Below are positions 50,024-63,881 of a DNA stretch of 64,000 bases, piece by piece. The position numbers and the translations under genes are program-made. The stretch is taken from positions 93,984 through 157,983 of the forward strand of contig JAQFVV010013321.1 in the NCBI GenBank assembly GCA_028023455.1. Direction: 5' to 3'. The notes under the pieces were generated by a model, which was given only the letters and a program-made list of their open reading frames with translations, searched no databases and had not been told where the DNA came from. Each line of letters begins with the position of its first letter. Positions within the stretch are counted from its first letter, which is position 1. The stretch is from Epiperipatus broadwayi (lineage: Eukaryota > Onychophora > Udeonychophora > Euonychophora > Peripatidae).

Positions 50024-51811
50024 TATTGTTGTTAAAATTTTGTTAAAATATTTAGTATGATTTGATTTTGAGATAAGCCTGCCAACATTTTCTAAAAGAA
50101 TGTATAGTTTTAATTAGTGAGCCATTCAAGTGTAATTAAAGATGGCCTTCTCTTTCTTTCTTTTTAATTAAGAGAATTCAAACTTTGAAGTAAGAAAGTT
50201 AGAGTAAAAAAATCAAAGTTATTTTTAGAAAGTGTTGCTTTGAAACAAAGGAGCATGGGGAGGCTTATCAAGATCTCAGATCATACAAACAATAGAAGGT
50301 AGCTGACAGAGAGGGTATAAATAGAAGGGAGAACAAAAGATTTATTATTCAGATTTTTCTTTTTGAAGAATTCACATATTCAGATTTTGCTATTGGAAGA
50401 GTGATATCAGAGTTTGCTCTTGCAAGTTTCATTCAGATCTGCTATTGCAAGGTGCATTCAGATTTTTCTTTGGAGAACTTTTTCAGATTTTGCTTGTGGA
50501 GATTTTATTTAAAAAAGTAGACAACTGCCATCTTCAAAATCATGGAGAGGTTTGAACATGCTCAAGTTAAAAGCTACAGTATTCTGAGGGAAATGAATAT
50601 GCTTGGCTAGGCAAATAAATAGCTTTGCCTATCGCCGAGGTTCCGGAATACCATTCAAAATGCCTTAATATCCATTCAATAGTCATCTGAACTCTGTGCC
50701 GTGTCTGGAGAACTTTTCGTGAAACCATGATACATATTTTCATTGTCCGGACAATTACATCTCGACGGTCGGATCAAGCCACGAACGCCGTAGGGAACAT
50801 GACCAAGGAAAAAGGACGGTAATCGTATCTCCTCTATTGAACTATTTCTCATGCTACCTTTTGTTCATTTTTTTCTAATTGCTTCATTGAATTGATATGT
50901 ATTTGCTATGTAACCATTTTTATAAGACTAACCTTAAATATATATATATTGTGTGATCATCTATCTATATGTAACCTTTTTCCCTTCGCTATTCTTCCTT
51001 ACTAACCTGTGTAAATATTTAAAATTCCATTGCGGTTGAGTTAATAGTTAATTTTTGGTCATTTAAAATCTCTTTCCAGTTTTATTCATGTTTGTTAATT
51101 AAATACGACTCAGTTTCTTTTGTATGCCAACTTGATCTCTTTGATAATGCCTCTTTTGTCCGCCATTAGCTTATCACGTATATCTGATTTAGCTATATAC
51201 GTTTTAAATAATTTTAAACTGTTTTAACGCAAAGCAATTAGAAATGCTTTGCGAAAGATCTTTTTTTTTTTTATTGTACTTTATCGAGAAGATCGAGTTG
51301 ACAATTTTATTAAAATTGGGAAAAGATTTAGACCGCAAACCTAGTAATCCGTTTTTATTGTCTAATTATTTTGTTTCATTAATTTAGAGGAATAGCGGAG
51401 GCCATTATATCATTAAATTCATATTTTAAAGCCATTAATTAACATATTATTTAACTATCAAAAGCTTGAGTTTCTTAATTATATTAAATGCTTTATTTTT
51501 ACTTTTCCATGATCCAGGCACGCATAACGCAAAACACATTTCTTAGTACTTTTACACACATTTAACTATTTCGCTCTTTAGGATTTCCCGTCCATGTCTC
51601 TACCGCTGTTTGCTAAGCTTTGTGGCCGGTTGAAAAATAATTTATGCATGGCTCAGATAGTGTTGTTTGTTTGTGATCAGGCCTCGAGAACAGGCGAATG
51701 GGCAGAGGTCATATGTATTCTTGATTTATATCTCGCGTATGGTTGGCCTTGAGGTACTTTCACCTAGTATTCGAACTGGGTGAAATCAACATACATCATC
51801 TGACTGTCACA
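50024..51811 (+). mobile_element. Probable solo LTR-like island
   Basis: A block of higher GC with a promoter: GGGTATAAATAGAAGGG (TATA at 50316-50323). After it come four to five degenerate 30-35-bp units built on TTCAGATTTTGCT (50350-50500), echoing the tandem units after the TATA box of the proven LTRs. The proposed ends are TGTTGTTAAAA (about 50024) and CTGACTGTCACA (51811), both bordered by ATAT, a weak 4-bp duplication in AT-rich DNA. The length of about 1.79 kb is close to the 1.77-kb LTRs at 20426 and 24680. No primer-binding site follows, so a solo LTR left by recombination is likely. Confidence 0.45.
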
Positions 51812-54800
51812 ATATTTAGAAAGCATTGTGAATGAGATTTTATGAAGCACTTCGGTGCATTATGCCTTGCTATTATAGGCTTATTAAGATGGGATTTGGT
51901 TTAAGGGCCATCCTATTATTCTTAGTTTGGATAGCTCTCTCTTGAATGGGCTTTTGGTTTTAATGGACATCCCATTACTTCTTTTAGAATTGGAACACTG
52001 GTATGCAGCATTATTTATTAAGGCTGTTCGATCATCTGAACTAAATGTTCACAGATAGCAAGCATTCGGTACCTGAGAACTGAGTAATTGTTACTGAATC
52101 TCATGAGTAAAGGCACATTCGAGCCGCACCTCTGATGTAATTTGTGTAGCGCCATAGTCTTGGATGTTATGCTACAAAATGCCAGTTCACCTGCCATTAT
52201 ATTATTTGTTCAGCATAGATCTGAACCTCAGATCTGGTTCACATAATACTATCTGCATAAAGAGTGCATTGACTGCTCATTACATAATAATAATATTAGA
52301 TATATTATATAAAGTTGACACTCTTAAGATTTAACCCTTAGTAAACCCAGTAGGAATGGCAGAGCATAATTTAGGCATCATTATAGACATAGAAACAATT
52401 ATTAATTTATAAAAAAATGTTAAAATAAATGATTGAGTGCAATAGATTGCAGAACTTGTAGTTCATATATTCACCATACCACCTGCTAGTGGAATATCCA
52501 CTGCACATAATTGTTATTGTTTGTTTGTTTTGACAAGATTAAATAATTTTAAAAATATTGATGTATGTTTGTATTGAGTCACTTTCCATATTTATTAATA
52601 TATGCATTATATAAACAGCCATAAATCATGTGTGTGTTTAGTTAAGCTGTCAAGTGTTTAGTTTATTATTTCACAAGTCTTTTGCTCCACCCTTTGGTAC
52701 TGTCTGCATGCGAATTAAGAGATTTTGAGTGTGACCTCATATATGTCATTCATAGGGTAATAAGTCAGGGAGTGTTGATAAAGGAGCTGAGGTGCGATCA
52801 GATTTGAGGTTTCAAACCCTCATCTAGATCAGCCTTGGTATACTTTTCCAAAAACTCTGGATTTTGTTGTGTGAATGTACAAATATGACTGTTGCAATAA
52901 GCAATTTTAAAAATTCACAATTGTCTCTAAATATTGAACTTTTGCTTCTTTAAATGCATTGCTGAATGATAAACATTGTTAATAATTAAATTTTTTCATT
53001 CAATTCAATACAGAGAAAACATTTACCTTTAAGGAGCAAATATCCAGATGCTTTCATCACAGACATGCTATTTATAAAAGAATAACAAAATGATTACTTC
53101 TAGGTTTAAATGTGATATAGTCATCAACACACTGCAATTAAAAAAGACTAAACAAATTTTGTCATGTAGCTTTATTAATTAAAAATTCTTGTTAATTAAA
53201 AGTTTAATGCTATAAAAAATCCAGATCAGAATTGTAGGTTTCATTTATCTTTTATTTGTCATCAAACCTTCATCTTATGATCATTACCATTGCTTGATTA
53301 ACATGAAGAACCTAGAACTTTTTACTAGTAATCATGTTAAAATTCATAGATAGCTAAAGCACTGGGAAACAAACTTCATTTATCCAGTATGTAGCTTCTA
53401 GATATTGAATATCCAACTTTACTTTCTGGCAAATCAATAAAATATTAACCAACACCAAAGCTGTAATTCAACAATGCACTTTTCAATATTAAAGAAAATT
53501 TTAGGACAAAGTCTCTACAAGATTAAAACTGGTAAATGAATAAACTTCACATGGAAATTACTACAGAACTTCCATTTGTAAATGTACTTCTATATAATAT
53601 TCACTTTTCTGGAAAATAATTGTCTCTTTACCATTTTATCTGGGACTTTAGATAAATTTCTCCTTATGAATTATTTTATAAGACATTACCAATAGCCAGT
53701 GATAGGTAAGATAAGTCATGTAATTTTATATTTATACATTTATCTGTTTCATAATTTTCTTTTATTAATGAATTGTTTTAACATTTTGTTAAATGTAATG
53801 CATCTAATAGCATGGTAATTTTAGTTTTAATAACAAAACTTACTTGCTTTTAAATTTTTTTTTCCCCTGGAAAAAAGGTTTATTAGAAAAAAAATCATTT
53901 CCACTAATGATTGTTTAATTATGGTCCAGATTGCTCTTAATGAAAAGTTTTTTTTAAAAAAAAAGTTATAAAAAAGAGATTTTTTTTCATATACTATATA
54001 GATTATATTTAATGTAATTCTCCTGAAGATTTTAAAATTATTACTATAAATATGTACTTGACCTGATGTGTGTATAACTATAAAAATTGTTGATAAGAGG
54101 ATTATACTGGTTAGCACTTTTACTTGTTCACTCTGCTTGCATCATATACATCTGAAATTAAAAGAATTGATGTACATATATGTGTGCATTGTATATATCA
54201 GATTCTAAATATTTATCTATCACAAACATTTTTATTATATATTTTGGTCTCCATGATTTTATTATTATTCCCACTTGAGATTTTTGTGAATGTTTAGATT
54301 TTGTGTTGGGTAAAGAAACAGCTGATTAAGTAGTTGGATTAAATGCATAGCATTTGGGTTAATTTTTGTAATAACCTGCATGTGTGAACATGTATAGTAG
54401 ATTGGGGCAACTTTATTTCTGTTTGTTTAATGCAAGTAAAAAATATATATGTGGGCATATCTGAATAAATTATTATGTCACTATCAAACTTCAGGGATTA
54501 GCTAATAGTATTATAAATAGAAATGTTTGTGGAAGCATAATATTTATACTATCAGCTATCAAATACACTACAGCTGGGTCCCATTTTAGTGGATTATTTT
54601 AATGTGATTTTGAAGTTATGTGATTCATGTTTTATCGTAATATCTTTCATATTTCACTATATCTATTAGATATCAAGAAATTTAAAGTATTTATAACTTA
54701 TTTTGATTTGAAATACTTTTTTTTCTTCAAAAATATAACACTATATTAGCAGCCAACATGAATATGGCCTAAAGCTGTATTTAGAATTTTAGCTTCTATG

Positions 54801-54826
54801 TAAATATCTTGTTTATACTAATGAGT
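51812..54826. other. Non-coding DNA, no gene recognised
   Basis: 51812-52310 is less AT-rich and contains GGGATTTGGTTTAAGGGCCATCC and TGGGCTTTTGGTTTTAATGGACATCCC (about 51890-51975), which look like two degenerate copies of a 60-bp unit. The rest is AT-rich with short random frames. Confidence 0.5.
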
Positions 54827-55308
<482 letters not shown>

Positions 55309-55998
55309 ATGGCTACTGCCCAGTCAAGCGTGAGCGAATTAAGCACCAATACGAAATTAACAACATCGTTAGTTTCAACATTGCCTATTTCATATGCAAA
55401 AGTACTTAAAAGTAATAGCAATACTACAGCACCAACTCAAATACCAAACTTCCGTAGAACAAACACAAATGATATAAAAAATCTTGATCCAAACACTCGA
55501 GAGGAAAATCAACCCCCAGCCGCAATCTGGACAAAAGAAATGCTTGAAAATGTGACGGACCGTTTCAGTAATACGGTGCCTCGTACGTTATTTGAAACAT
55601 TTCGCAGGTTTTTTTCACCAACTTCATTAGTACTCGCAGTAACCGATAATCAATGCTCATTATATCGTTTCCCAAAAGCTTTATTATATGAAGCAATCAC
55701 GCAAAATGCACTATGGGAAACAATCTTTTGTATTGCCGACCATCCAAATTCTCGATATATAACCATTGATTTTTATACTCAGCAGCAAAAAGAACGTTTT
55801 CAATCCACTATTTTAGCACTTGATAATTATGCACTCATAATTATAGATGAAAACCGGAAAAATATAATTACTGGAGTGCTTAAAAATACTTATCTTAAAT
55901 ACAACGTACAAGATTTTCAAAAAATGATAAACCCATTTGGAAAAGTAATTGCCCTACAGCCTATATATTTAAAAGACACACCTATACCGGATATGTAG
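55309..55998 (+). CDS. Retroelement ORF1 / gag-like nucleic-acid-binding protein, N-terminal part
   Basis: 229 codons from ATG to TAG with non-random composition and normal codon variety, unlike the rest of the window. Residues 1-60 are S/T/N-rich and probably disordered. Residues about 70-150 hold hydrophobic/aromatic blocks (WTKEMLENVTDRFSN, TLFETFRRFFSP). Residues about 150-225 (ITIDFYTQQQKERFQSTI, NIITGVLKNTYLKYNV, MINPFGKVIALQPIYLKD) resemble the RRM-like segment that precedes zinc knuckles in I/Jockey-type LINE ORF1 proteins. The stop at 55998 coincides with a shift to the next frame, which carries the knuckle. Such proteins coat element RNA and act as chaperones. ORF2 is absent because the satellite starts soon after. 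Confidence 0.7.
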   Translation: MATAQSSVSELSTNTKLTTSLVSTLPISYAKVLKSNSNTTAPTQIPNFRRTNTNDIKNLDPNTREENQPPAAIWTKEMLENVTDRFSNTVPRTLFETFRRFFSPTSLVLAVTDNQCSLYRFPKALLYEAITQNALWETIFCIADHPNSRYITIDFYTQQQKERFQSTILALDNYALIIIDENRKNIITGVLKNTYLKYNVQDFQKMINPFGKVIALQPIYLKDTPIPDM

Positions 55999-56407
55999 TA
56001 ATCGTTTTGAATTTAAAATAAAACTACATAAAAATGTAGACGCCTCAACGATTCCAACACAGATTACAGATCAAGAAGCGACACTCTCTCTTCACATAAG
56101 AGGTCTAAAGCCACATTGTTTTGGCTGTGGACAGAGAGGACACCTAGCAACTCAGTGCGATAACACAAAAAGCAATCACTGTGAACAAACTAAAATCCTC
56201 TCCCAAGAACAACCCAGTGATGAAAATAAAATTTATAATAACACTACATCCATTGGCAACCCAATAATAGAAACTGGAAAAAAACAGGTTCAAACACCCA
56301 CAAACAAAAATAATAATGGAGCAGAATTGCCTAAATATGACAAAATCAGCAAAAAAATTCATTCAAAATATAGTACTGTACACCAGCATGTTCATAGCGC
56401 GTTTTAA
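55991..56407 (+). pseudogene. ORF1 continuation with CCHC zinc knuckle, in the shifted frame
   Basis: Open in the +1-shifted frame from 55991 to a TAA at 56405-56407. It begins CSNRFEFKIKLHKN and contains LHIRGLKPHCFGCGQRGHLA followed by TQC, a perfect C-x2-C-x4-H-x4-C zinc knuckle (56117-56158), then a polar N/K/Q-rich tail. The final 27 codons (from PKYDKISKK) are translated from the first satellite monomer. The one-base shift sits within 55985-55998 (GATATGTAG) and is either a mutation or, less likely, a programmed slip. Confidence 0.68.
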
Positions 56408-58338
56408 GCTTGGAAATACAGCCAGGTTACAAATTTCTAAAAATTGATGAATTTGAATACTTTAACATTGCAGTTCAGTATAATTTAGCTAATTCTACCT
56501 AAATATGACAAAATCAACAAAAAAATTCATTCAAAATATAGTATTGTACACCAGCATGTTCATAGCGCTTTCTAAGCTTGGAAATACAGCTAGGTTACAA
56601 ATTTCTAAAAATTGATGAATTTGAATACTTTAACATTGCAGTTCAGTATAATTTAGCTAATTCTACCTAAATATGACAAAATCAACGAAAAAAATCATTC
56701 AAAATATAGTATTGTACACCAGCATGTTCATAGCGCTTTTTAAGCTTGGAAATACAGCTAGGTTACAAATTTCTAAAAATTGATGAATTTGAATACTTTA
56801 ACATTGCAGTTCAGTATAATTTAGCTAATTCTACCCAAATATGACAAAATCAGCAAAAAATTTCATTCAAAATATAGTATTGTACAGCAACATGTTCTTA
56901 ACGCGTTTTAAGCTTGAAAATACAGCCAGGTTACAAATTTCTAAAAATTGATGAATTTGAATACTTTAACATTGCAGTTCAGTATAATTTAGCTAATTCT
57001 ACTTAAATATGACAAAAACCGCAAAAAATTTCATTCAAAATATAGTATTGTACACCAGCATGTTCATAGCGCTTTTTAAGCTTGGAAATACAGCTAGGTT
57101 ACAAATTTCTAAAAATTGATGAATTTGAATACTTTAACATTGCAGTTCAGTATAATTTAGCTAATTCTACCTAAATATGACAAAAACCGCAAAAAATTTC
57201 ATTCAAAATATAGTATTGTACAGCAGCATGTTCATAGCGCGTTTTAAGCTTGGAAATACAGCCAGGTTACAAATTTCTCAAAATTGATGAATTTGAATAC
57301 TTTAACATTGCAGTTCAGTATAATTTAGCTAATTCTACTTAAATATGACAAAATCAACAAAAAAAATCATTCAAAATATAGTATTGTACACCAGCATGTT
57401 CATAGCGCTTTCTAAGCTTGGAAATACAGCTAGGTTACAAATTTCTAAAAATTGATGAATTTGAATACTTTAACATTGCAGTTCAGTATAATTTAGCTAA
57501 TTCTACCTAAATATGACAAAATCAACGAAAAAAATCATTCAAAATATAGTATTGTACACCAGCATGTTCATAGCGCTTTTTAAGCTTGGAAATACAGCTA
57601 GGTTACAAATTTCTAAAAATTGATGAATTTGAATACTTTAACATTGCAGTTCAGTATAATTTAGCTAATTCTACCCAAATATGACAAAATCAGCAAAAAA
57701 TTTCATTCAAAATATAGTATTGTACAGCAACATGTTCTTAACGCGTTTTAAGCTTGAAAATACAGCCAGGTTACAAATTTCTAAAAATTGATGAATTTGA
57801 ATACTTTAACATTGCAGTTCAGTATAATTTAGCTAATTCTACTTAAATATGACAAAAACCGCAAAAAATTTCATTCAAAATATAGTATTGTACACCAGCA
57901 TGTTCATAGCGCTTTTTAAGCTTGGAAATACAGCTAGGTTACAAATTTCTAAAAATTGATGAATTTGAATACTTTAACATTGCAGTTCAGTATAATTTAG
58001 CTAATTCTACCCAAATATGACAAAATCAGCAAAAAATTTCATTCAAAATATAGTATTGTACAGCAACATGTTCTTAACGCGTTTTAAGCTTGAAAATACA
58101 GCCAGGTTACAAATTTCTAAAAATTGATGAATTTGAATACTTTAACATTGCAGTTCAGTATAATTTAGCTAATTCTACTTAAATATGACAAAAACCGCAA
58201 AAAATTTCATTCAAAATATAGTATTGTACACCAGCATGTTCATAGCGCTTTTTAAGCTTGGAAATACAGCTAGGTTACAAATTTCTAAAAATTGATGAAT
58301 TTGAATACTTTAACATTGCAGTTCAGTATAATTTAGCT

Positions 58339-59682
58339 AATTCTACCTAAATATGACAAAATCAACGAAAAAAATCATTCAAAATATAGTATTGTACACC
58401 AGCATGTTCATAGCGCTTTTTAAGCTTGGAAATACAGCTAGGTTACAAATTTCTAAAAATTGATGAATTTGAATACTTTAACATTGCAGTTCAGTATAAT
58501 TTAGCTAATTCTACCCAAATATGACAAAATCAGCAAAAAATTTCATTCAAAATATAGTATTGTACAGCAACATGTTCTTAACGCGTTTTAAGCTTGAAAA
58601 TACAGCCAGGTTACAAATTTCTAAAAATTGATGAATTTGAATACTTTAACATTGCAGTTCAGTATAATTTAGCTAATTCCACATAAATATGACAAAAACC
58701 GCAAAAAATTTCATTCAAAATATAGTATTGTACACCAGCATGTTCATAGCGCTTTTTAAGCTTGGAAATACAGCTAGGTTACAAATTTCTAAAAATTGAT
58801 GAATTTGAATACTTTAACATTGCAGTTCAGTATAATTTAGCTAATTCTACCTAAATATGACAAAATCAACGAAAAAAATCATTCAAAATATAGTATTGTA
58901 CACCAGCATGTTCATAGCGCTTTTTAAGCTTGGAAATACAGCTAGGTTACAAATTTCTAAAAATTGATGAATTTGAATACTTTAACATTGCAGTTCAGTA
59001 TAATTTAGCTAATTCTACCCAAATATGACAAAATCAGCAAAAAATTTCATTCAAAATATAGTATTGTACAGCAACATGTTCTTAACGCGTTTTAAGCTTG
59101 AAAATACAGCCAGGTTACAAATTTCTAAAAATTGATGAATTTGAATACTTTAACATTGCAGTTCAGTATAATTTAGCTAATTCCACATAAATATGACAAA
59201 AACCGCAAAAAATTTCATTCAAAATATAGTATTGTACACCAGCATGTTCATAGCGCTTTTTAAGCTTGGAAATACAGCTAGGTTACAAATTTCTAAAAAT
59301 TGATGAATTTGAATACTTTAACATTGCAGTTCAGTATAATTTAGCTAATTCTACCTAAATATGACAAAATCAACGAAAAAAATCATTCAAAATATAGTAT
59401 TGTACACCAGCATGTTCATAGCGCTTTTTAAGCTTGGAAATACAGCTAGGTTACAAATTTCTAAAAATTGATGAATTTGAATACTTTAACATTGCAGTTC
59501 AGTATAATTTAGCTAATTCTACCCAAATATGACAAAATCAGCAAAAAATTTCATTCAAAATATAGTATTGTACAGCAACATGTTCTTAACGCGTTTTAAG
59601 CTTGAAAATACAGCCAGGTTACAAATTTCTAAAAATTGATGAATTTGAATACTTTAACATTGCAGTTCAGTATAATTTAGCT
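58339..59682. repeat. Three-monomer (504-bp) higher-order expansion in the satellite
   Basis: Class order A-B-C', A-B-C', A-B. A has AATCAACG and AGCGCTTTTT; B has CCCAAATAT, AGCAACATG and TTAACGCG; C' has CACATAAAT and AACCGC. C' occurs at 58675 and 59179, exactly 504 bp apart. Confidence 0.8.
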
Positions 59683-59850
59683 AATTCTACTTAAATATGA
59701 CAAAAACCGCAAAAAATTTCATTCAAAATATAGTATTGTACAGCAGCATGTTCATAGCGCGTTTTAAGCTTGGAAATACTGCCAGGTTACAAATTTCTCA
59801 AAATTGATGAATTTGAATACTTTAACATTGCAGTTCAGTATAATTTAGCT

Positions 59851-62800
59851 AATTCTACTTAAATATGACAAAATCAACAAAAAAAATCATTCAAAATATA
59901 GTATTGTACACCAGCATGTTCATAGCGCTTTCTAAGCTTGGAAATACAGCTAGGTTACAAATTTCTAAAAATTGATGAATTTGAATACTTTAACATTGCA
60001 GTTCAGTATAATTTAGCTAATTCTACCTAAATATGACAAAATCAACGAAAAAAATCATTCAAAATATAGTATTGTACACCAGCATGTTCATAGCGCTTTT
60101 TAAGCTTGGAAATACAGCTAGGTTACAAATTTCTAAAAATTGATGAATTTGAATACTTTAACATTGCAGTTCAGCATAATTTAGCTAATTCTACCCAAAT
60201 ATGACAAAATCAGCAAAAAATTTCATTCAAAATATAGTATTGTACAGCAACATGTTCTTAACGCGTTTTAAGCTTGAAAATACAGCCAGGTTACAAATTT
60301 CTAAAAATTGATGAATTTGAATACTTTAACATTGCAGTTCAGTATAATTTAGCTAATTCTACTTAAATATGACAAAAACCGCAAAAAATTTCATTCAAAA
60401 TATAGTATTGTACAGCAACATGTTCTTAATGCGTTTTAAGCTTGAAAATACAGCCAGGTTACAAATTGCTAAAAATTGATGAATTTGAATACTTTAACAT
60501 TGCAGTTCAGTATAATTTAGCTAATTCTACTTAAATATGACAAAAACCGCAAAAAATTTTATTCAAAATATAGTATTGTACAGCAGCATGTTCATAGCGT
60601 GTTTTAAGCTTGGAAATACAGCCAGGTTACAAATTTCTCAAAATTGATGAATTTGAATACTTTAACATTGCAGTTTAGTAAAATTTAGCTAATTCTACTT
60701 AAATATGACAAAATCAGCAAAAAATTTTATTCAAAATATAGTATTGTACAGTAGCATGTTCATAGCGCGTTTTAAGCTTGGAAATACTGCCAGGTTACAA
60801 ATTTCTCAAAATTGATGAATTTGAATACTTTAACATTGCAGTTCAGTATAATTTAGCTAATTCTACTTAAATATGACAAAATCAACAAAAAAAATCATTC
60901 AAAATATAGTATTGTACACCAGCATGTTCATAGCGCTTTCTAAGCTTGGAAATACAGCTAGGTTACAAATTTCTAAAAATTGATGAATTTGAATACTTTA
61001 ACATTGCAGTTCAGTATAATTTAGCTAATTCTACCTAAATATGACAAAATCAACGAAAAAAATCATTCAAAATATAGTATTGTACACCAGCATGTTCATA
61101 GCGCTTTTTAAGCTTGGAAATACAGCTAGGTTACAAATTTCTAAAAATTGATGAATTTGAATACTTTAACATTGCAGTTCAGCATAATTTAGCTAATTCT
61201 ACCCAAATATGACAAAATCAGCAAAAAATTTCATTCAAAATATAGTATTGTACAGCAACATGTTCTTAACACGTTTTAAGCTTGAAAATACAGCCAGGTT
61301 ACAAATTTCTAAAAATTGATGAATTTGAATACTTTAACATTGCAGTTCAGTATAATTTAGCTAATTCCACATAAATATGACAAAAACCGCAAAAAATTTC
61401 ATTCAAAATATAGTATTGTACACCAGCATGTTCATAGCGCTTTTTAAGCTTGGAAATACAGCTAGGTTACAAATTTCTAAAAATTGATGAATTGGAATAC
61501 TTTAACATTGCAGTTCAGTATAATTTAGCTAATTCTACCTAAATATGACAAAAACCGCAAAAAATTTCATTCAAAATATAGTATTGTACAGCAGCATGTT
61601 CATAGCGCGTTTTAAGCTTGGAAATACAGCCAGGTTACAAATTTCTCAAAATTGATGAATTTGAATACTTTAACATTGCAGTTCAGTATAATTTATCTAA
61701 TTCTACTTAAATATGACAAAATCAGCAAAAAAATTTATTCAAAATATAGTATTGTACAGCAGCATGTTCATAGCGCGTTTTAAGCTTGGAAATACAGCCA
61801 GGTTACAAATTTCTCAAAATTGATGAATTTGAATACTTTAACATTGCAGTTCAGTATAATTTAGCTAATTCTACTTAAATATGACAAAATCAACAAAAAA
61901 AATCATTCAAAATATAGTATTGTACACCAGCATGTTCATAGCGCTTTCTAAGCTTGGAAATACAGCTAGGTTACAAATTTCTAAAAATTGATGAATTTGA
62001 ATACTTTAACATTGCAGTTCAGTATAATTTAGCTAATTCTACCTAAATATGACAAAATCAACGAAAAAAATCATTCAAAATATAGTATTGTACACCAGCA
62101 TGTTCATAGCGCTTTTTAAGCTTGGAAATACAGCTAGGTTACAAATTTCTAAAAATTGATGAATTTGAATACTTTAACATTGCAGTTCAGTATAATTTAG
62201 CTAATTCTACCCAAATATGACAAAATCAGCAAAAAATTTCATTCAAAATATAGTATTGTACAGCAACATGTTCTTAACGCGTTTTAAGCTTGAAAATACA
62301 GCCAGGTTACAAATTTCTAAAAATTGATGAATTTGAATACTTTAACATTGCAGTTCAGTATAATTTAGCTAATTCTACTTAAATATGACAAAAACCGCAA
62401 AAAATTTCATTCAAAATATAGTATTGTACACCAGCATGTTCTTAGCGCGTTTTAAGCTTGGAAATACAGCCAGGTTACAAATTTCTAAAAATTGATGAAT
62501 TTGAATACTTTAACATTGCAGTTCAGTATAATTTAGCTAATTCTACTTAAATATGACAAAAACCGCAAAAAATTTCATTCAAAATATAGTATTGTACAGC
62601 AGCATGTTCATAGCGCGTTTTAAGCTTGGAAATACAGCCAGGTTACAAATTTCTCAAAATTGATGAATTTGAATACTTTAACATTGCAGTTCAGTAAAAT
62701 TTAGCTAATTCTACTTAAATATGACAAAATCAGCAAAAAATTTTATTCAAAATATAGTATTGTACAGCAGCATGTTCATAGCGCGTTTTAAGCTTGGAAA

Positions 62801-63881
62801 TACTGCCAGGTTACAAATTTCTCAAAATTGATGAATTTGAATACTTTAACATTGCAGTTCAGTATAATTTAGCTAATTCTACTTAAATATGACAAAATCA
62901 ACAAAAAAATCATTCAAAATATAGTATTGTACACCAGCATGTTCATAGCGCTTTCTAAGCTTGGAAATACAGCTAGGTTACAAATTTCTAAAAATTGATG
63001 AATTTGAATACTTTAACATTGCAGTTCAGTATAATTTAGCTAATTCTACCTAAATATGACAAAATCAACGAAAAAAATCATTCAAAATATAGTATTGTAC
63101 ACCAGCATGTTCATAGCGCTTTTTAAGCTTGGAAATACAGCTAGGTTACAAATTTCTAAAAATTGATGAATTTGAATACTTTAACATTGCAGTTCAGCAT
63201 AATTTAGCTAATTCTACCCAAATATGACAAAATCAGCAAAAAATTTCATTCAAAATATAGTATTGTACAGCAACATGTTCTTAACGCGTTTTAAGCTTGA
63301 AAATACAGCCAGGTTACAAATTTCTAAAAATTGATGAATTTGAATACTTTAACATTGCAGTTCAGTATAATTTAGCTAATTCCACATAAATATGACAAAA
63401 ACCGCAAAAAATTTCATTCAAAATATAGTATTGTACACCAGCATGTTCATAGCGCTTTTTAAGCTTGGAAATACAGCTAGGTTACAAATTTCTAAAAATT
63501 GATGAATTTGAATACTTTAACATTGCAGTTCAGTATAATTTAGCTAATTCTACATAAATATGACAAAAACCGCAAAAAATTTCATTCAAAATATAGTATT
63601 GTACAGCAGCATGTTCATAGCGCGTTTTAAGCTTGGAAATACAGCCAGGTTACAAATTTCTCAAAATTGATGAATTTGAATACTTTAACATTGCAGTTCA
63701 GTATAATTTATCTAATTCTACTTAAATATGACAAAATCAGCAAAAAAATTTATTCAAAATATAGTATTGTACAGCAGCATGTTCATAGCGCGTTTTAAGC
63801 TTGGAAATACAGCCAGGTTACAAATTTCTCAAAATTGATGAATTTGAATACTTTAACATTGCAGTTCAGTATAATTTAGCT
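59851..63881. repeat. Six-monomer (1008-bp) higher-order repeat, four copies
   Basis: Class E monomers (AATCAACAAAA with AGCGCTTTCT) start at 59851, 60859, 61867, 62875 and 63882, that is every 1008 bp (last 1007). Each is followed by A, B, a C-type unit, D (AACCGC with AGCAGC and TTTCTCAAAA) and D'' (AATCAGC with AGCAGC/AGTAGC and TTTCTCAAAA). Confidence 0.85.

Noticed and set aside
56144-56362. 72-codon minus-strand frame
   Set aside because: It is the complement of the zinc-knuckle reading frame, which has the recognisable domain.
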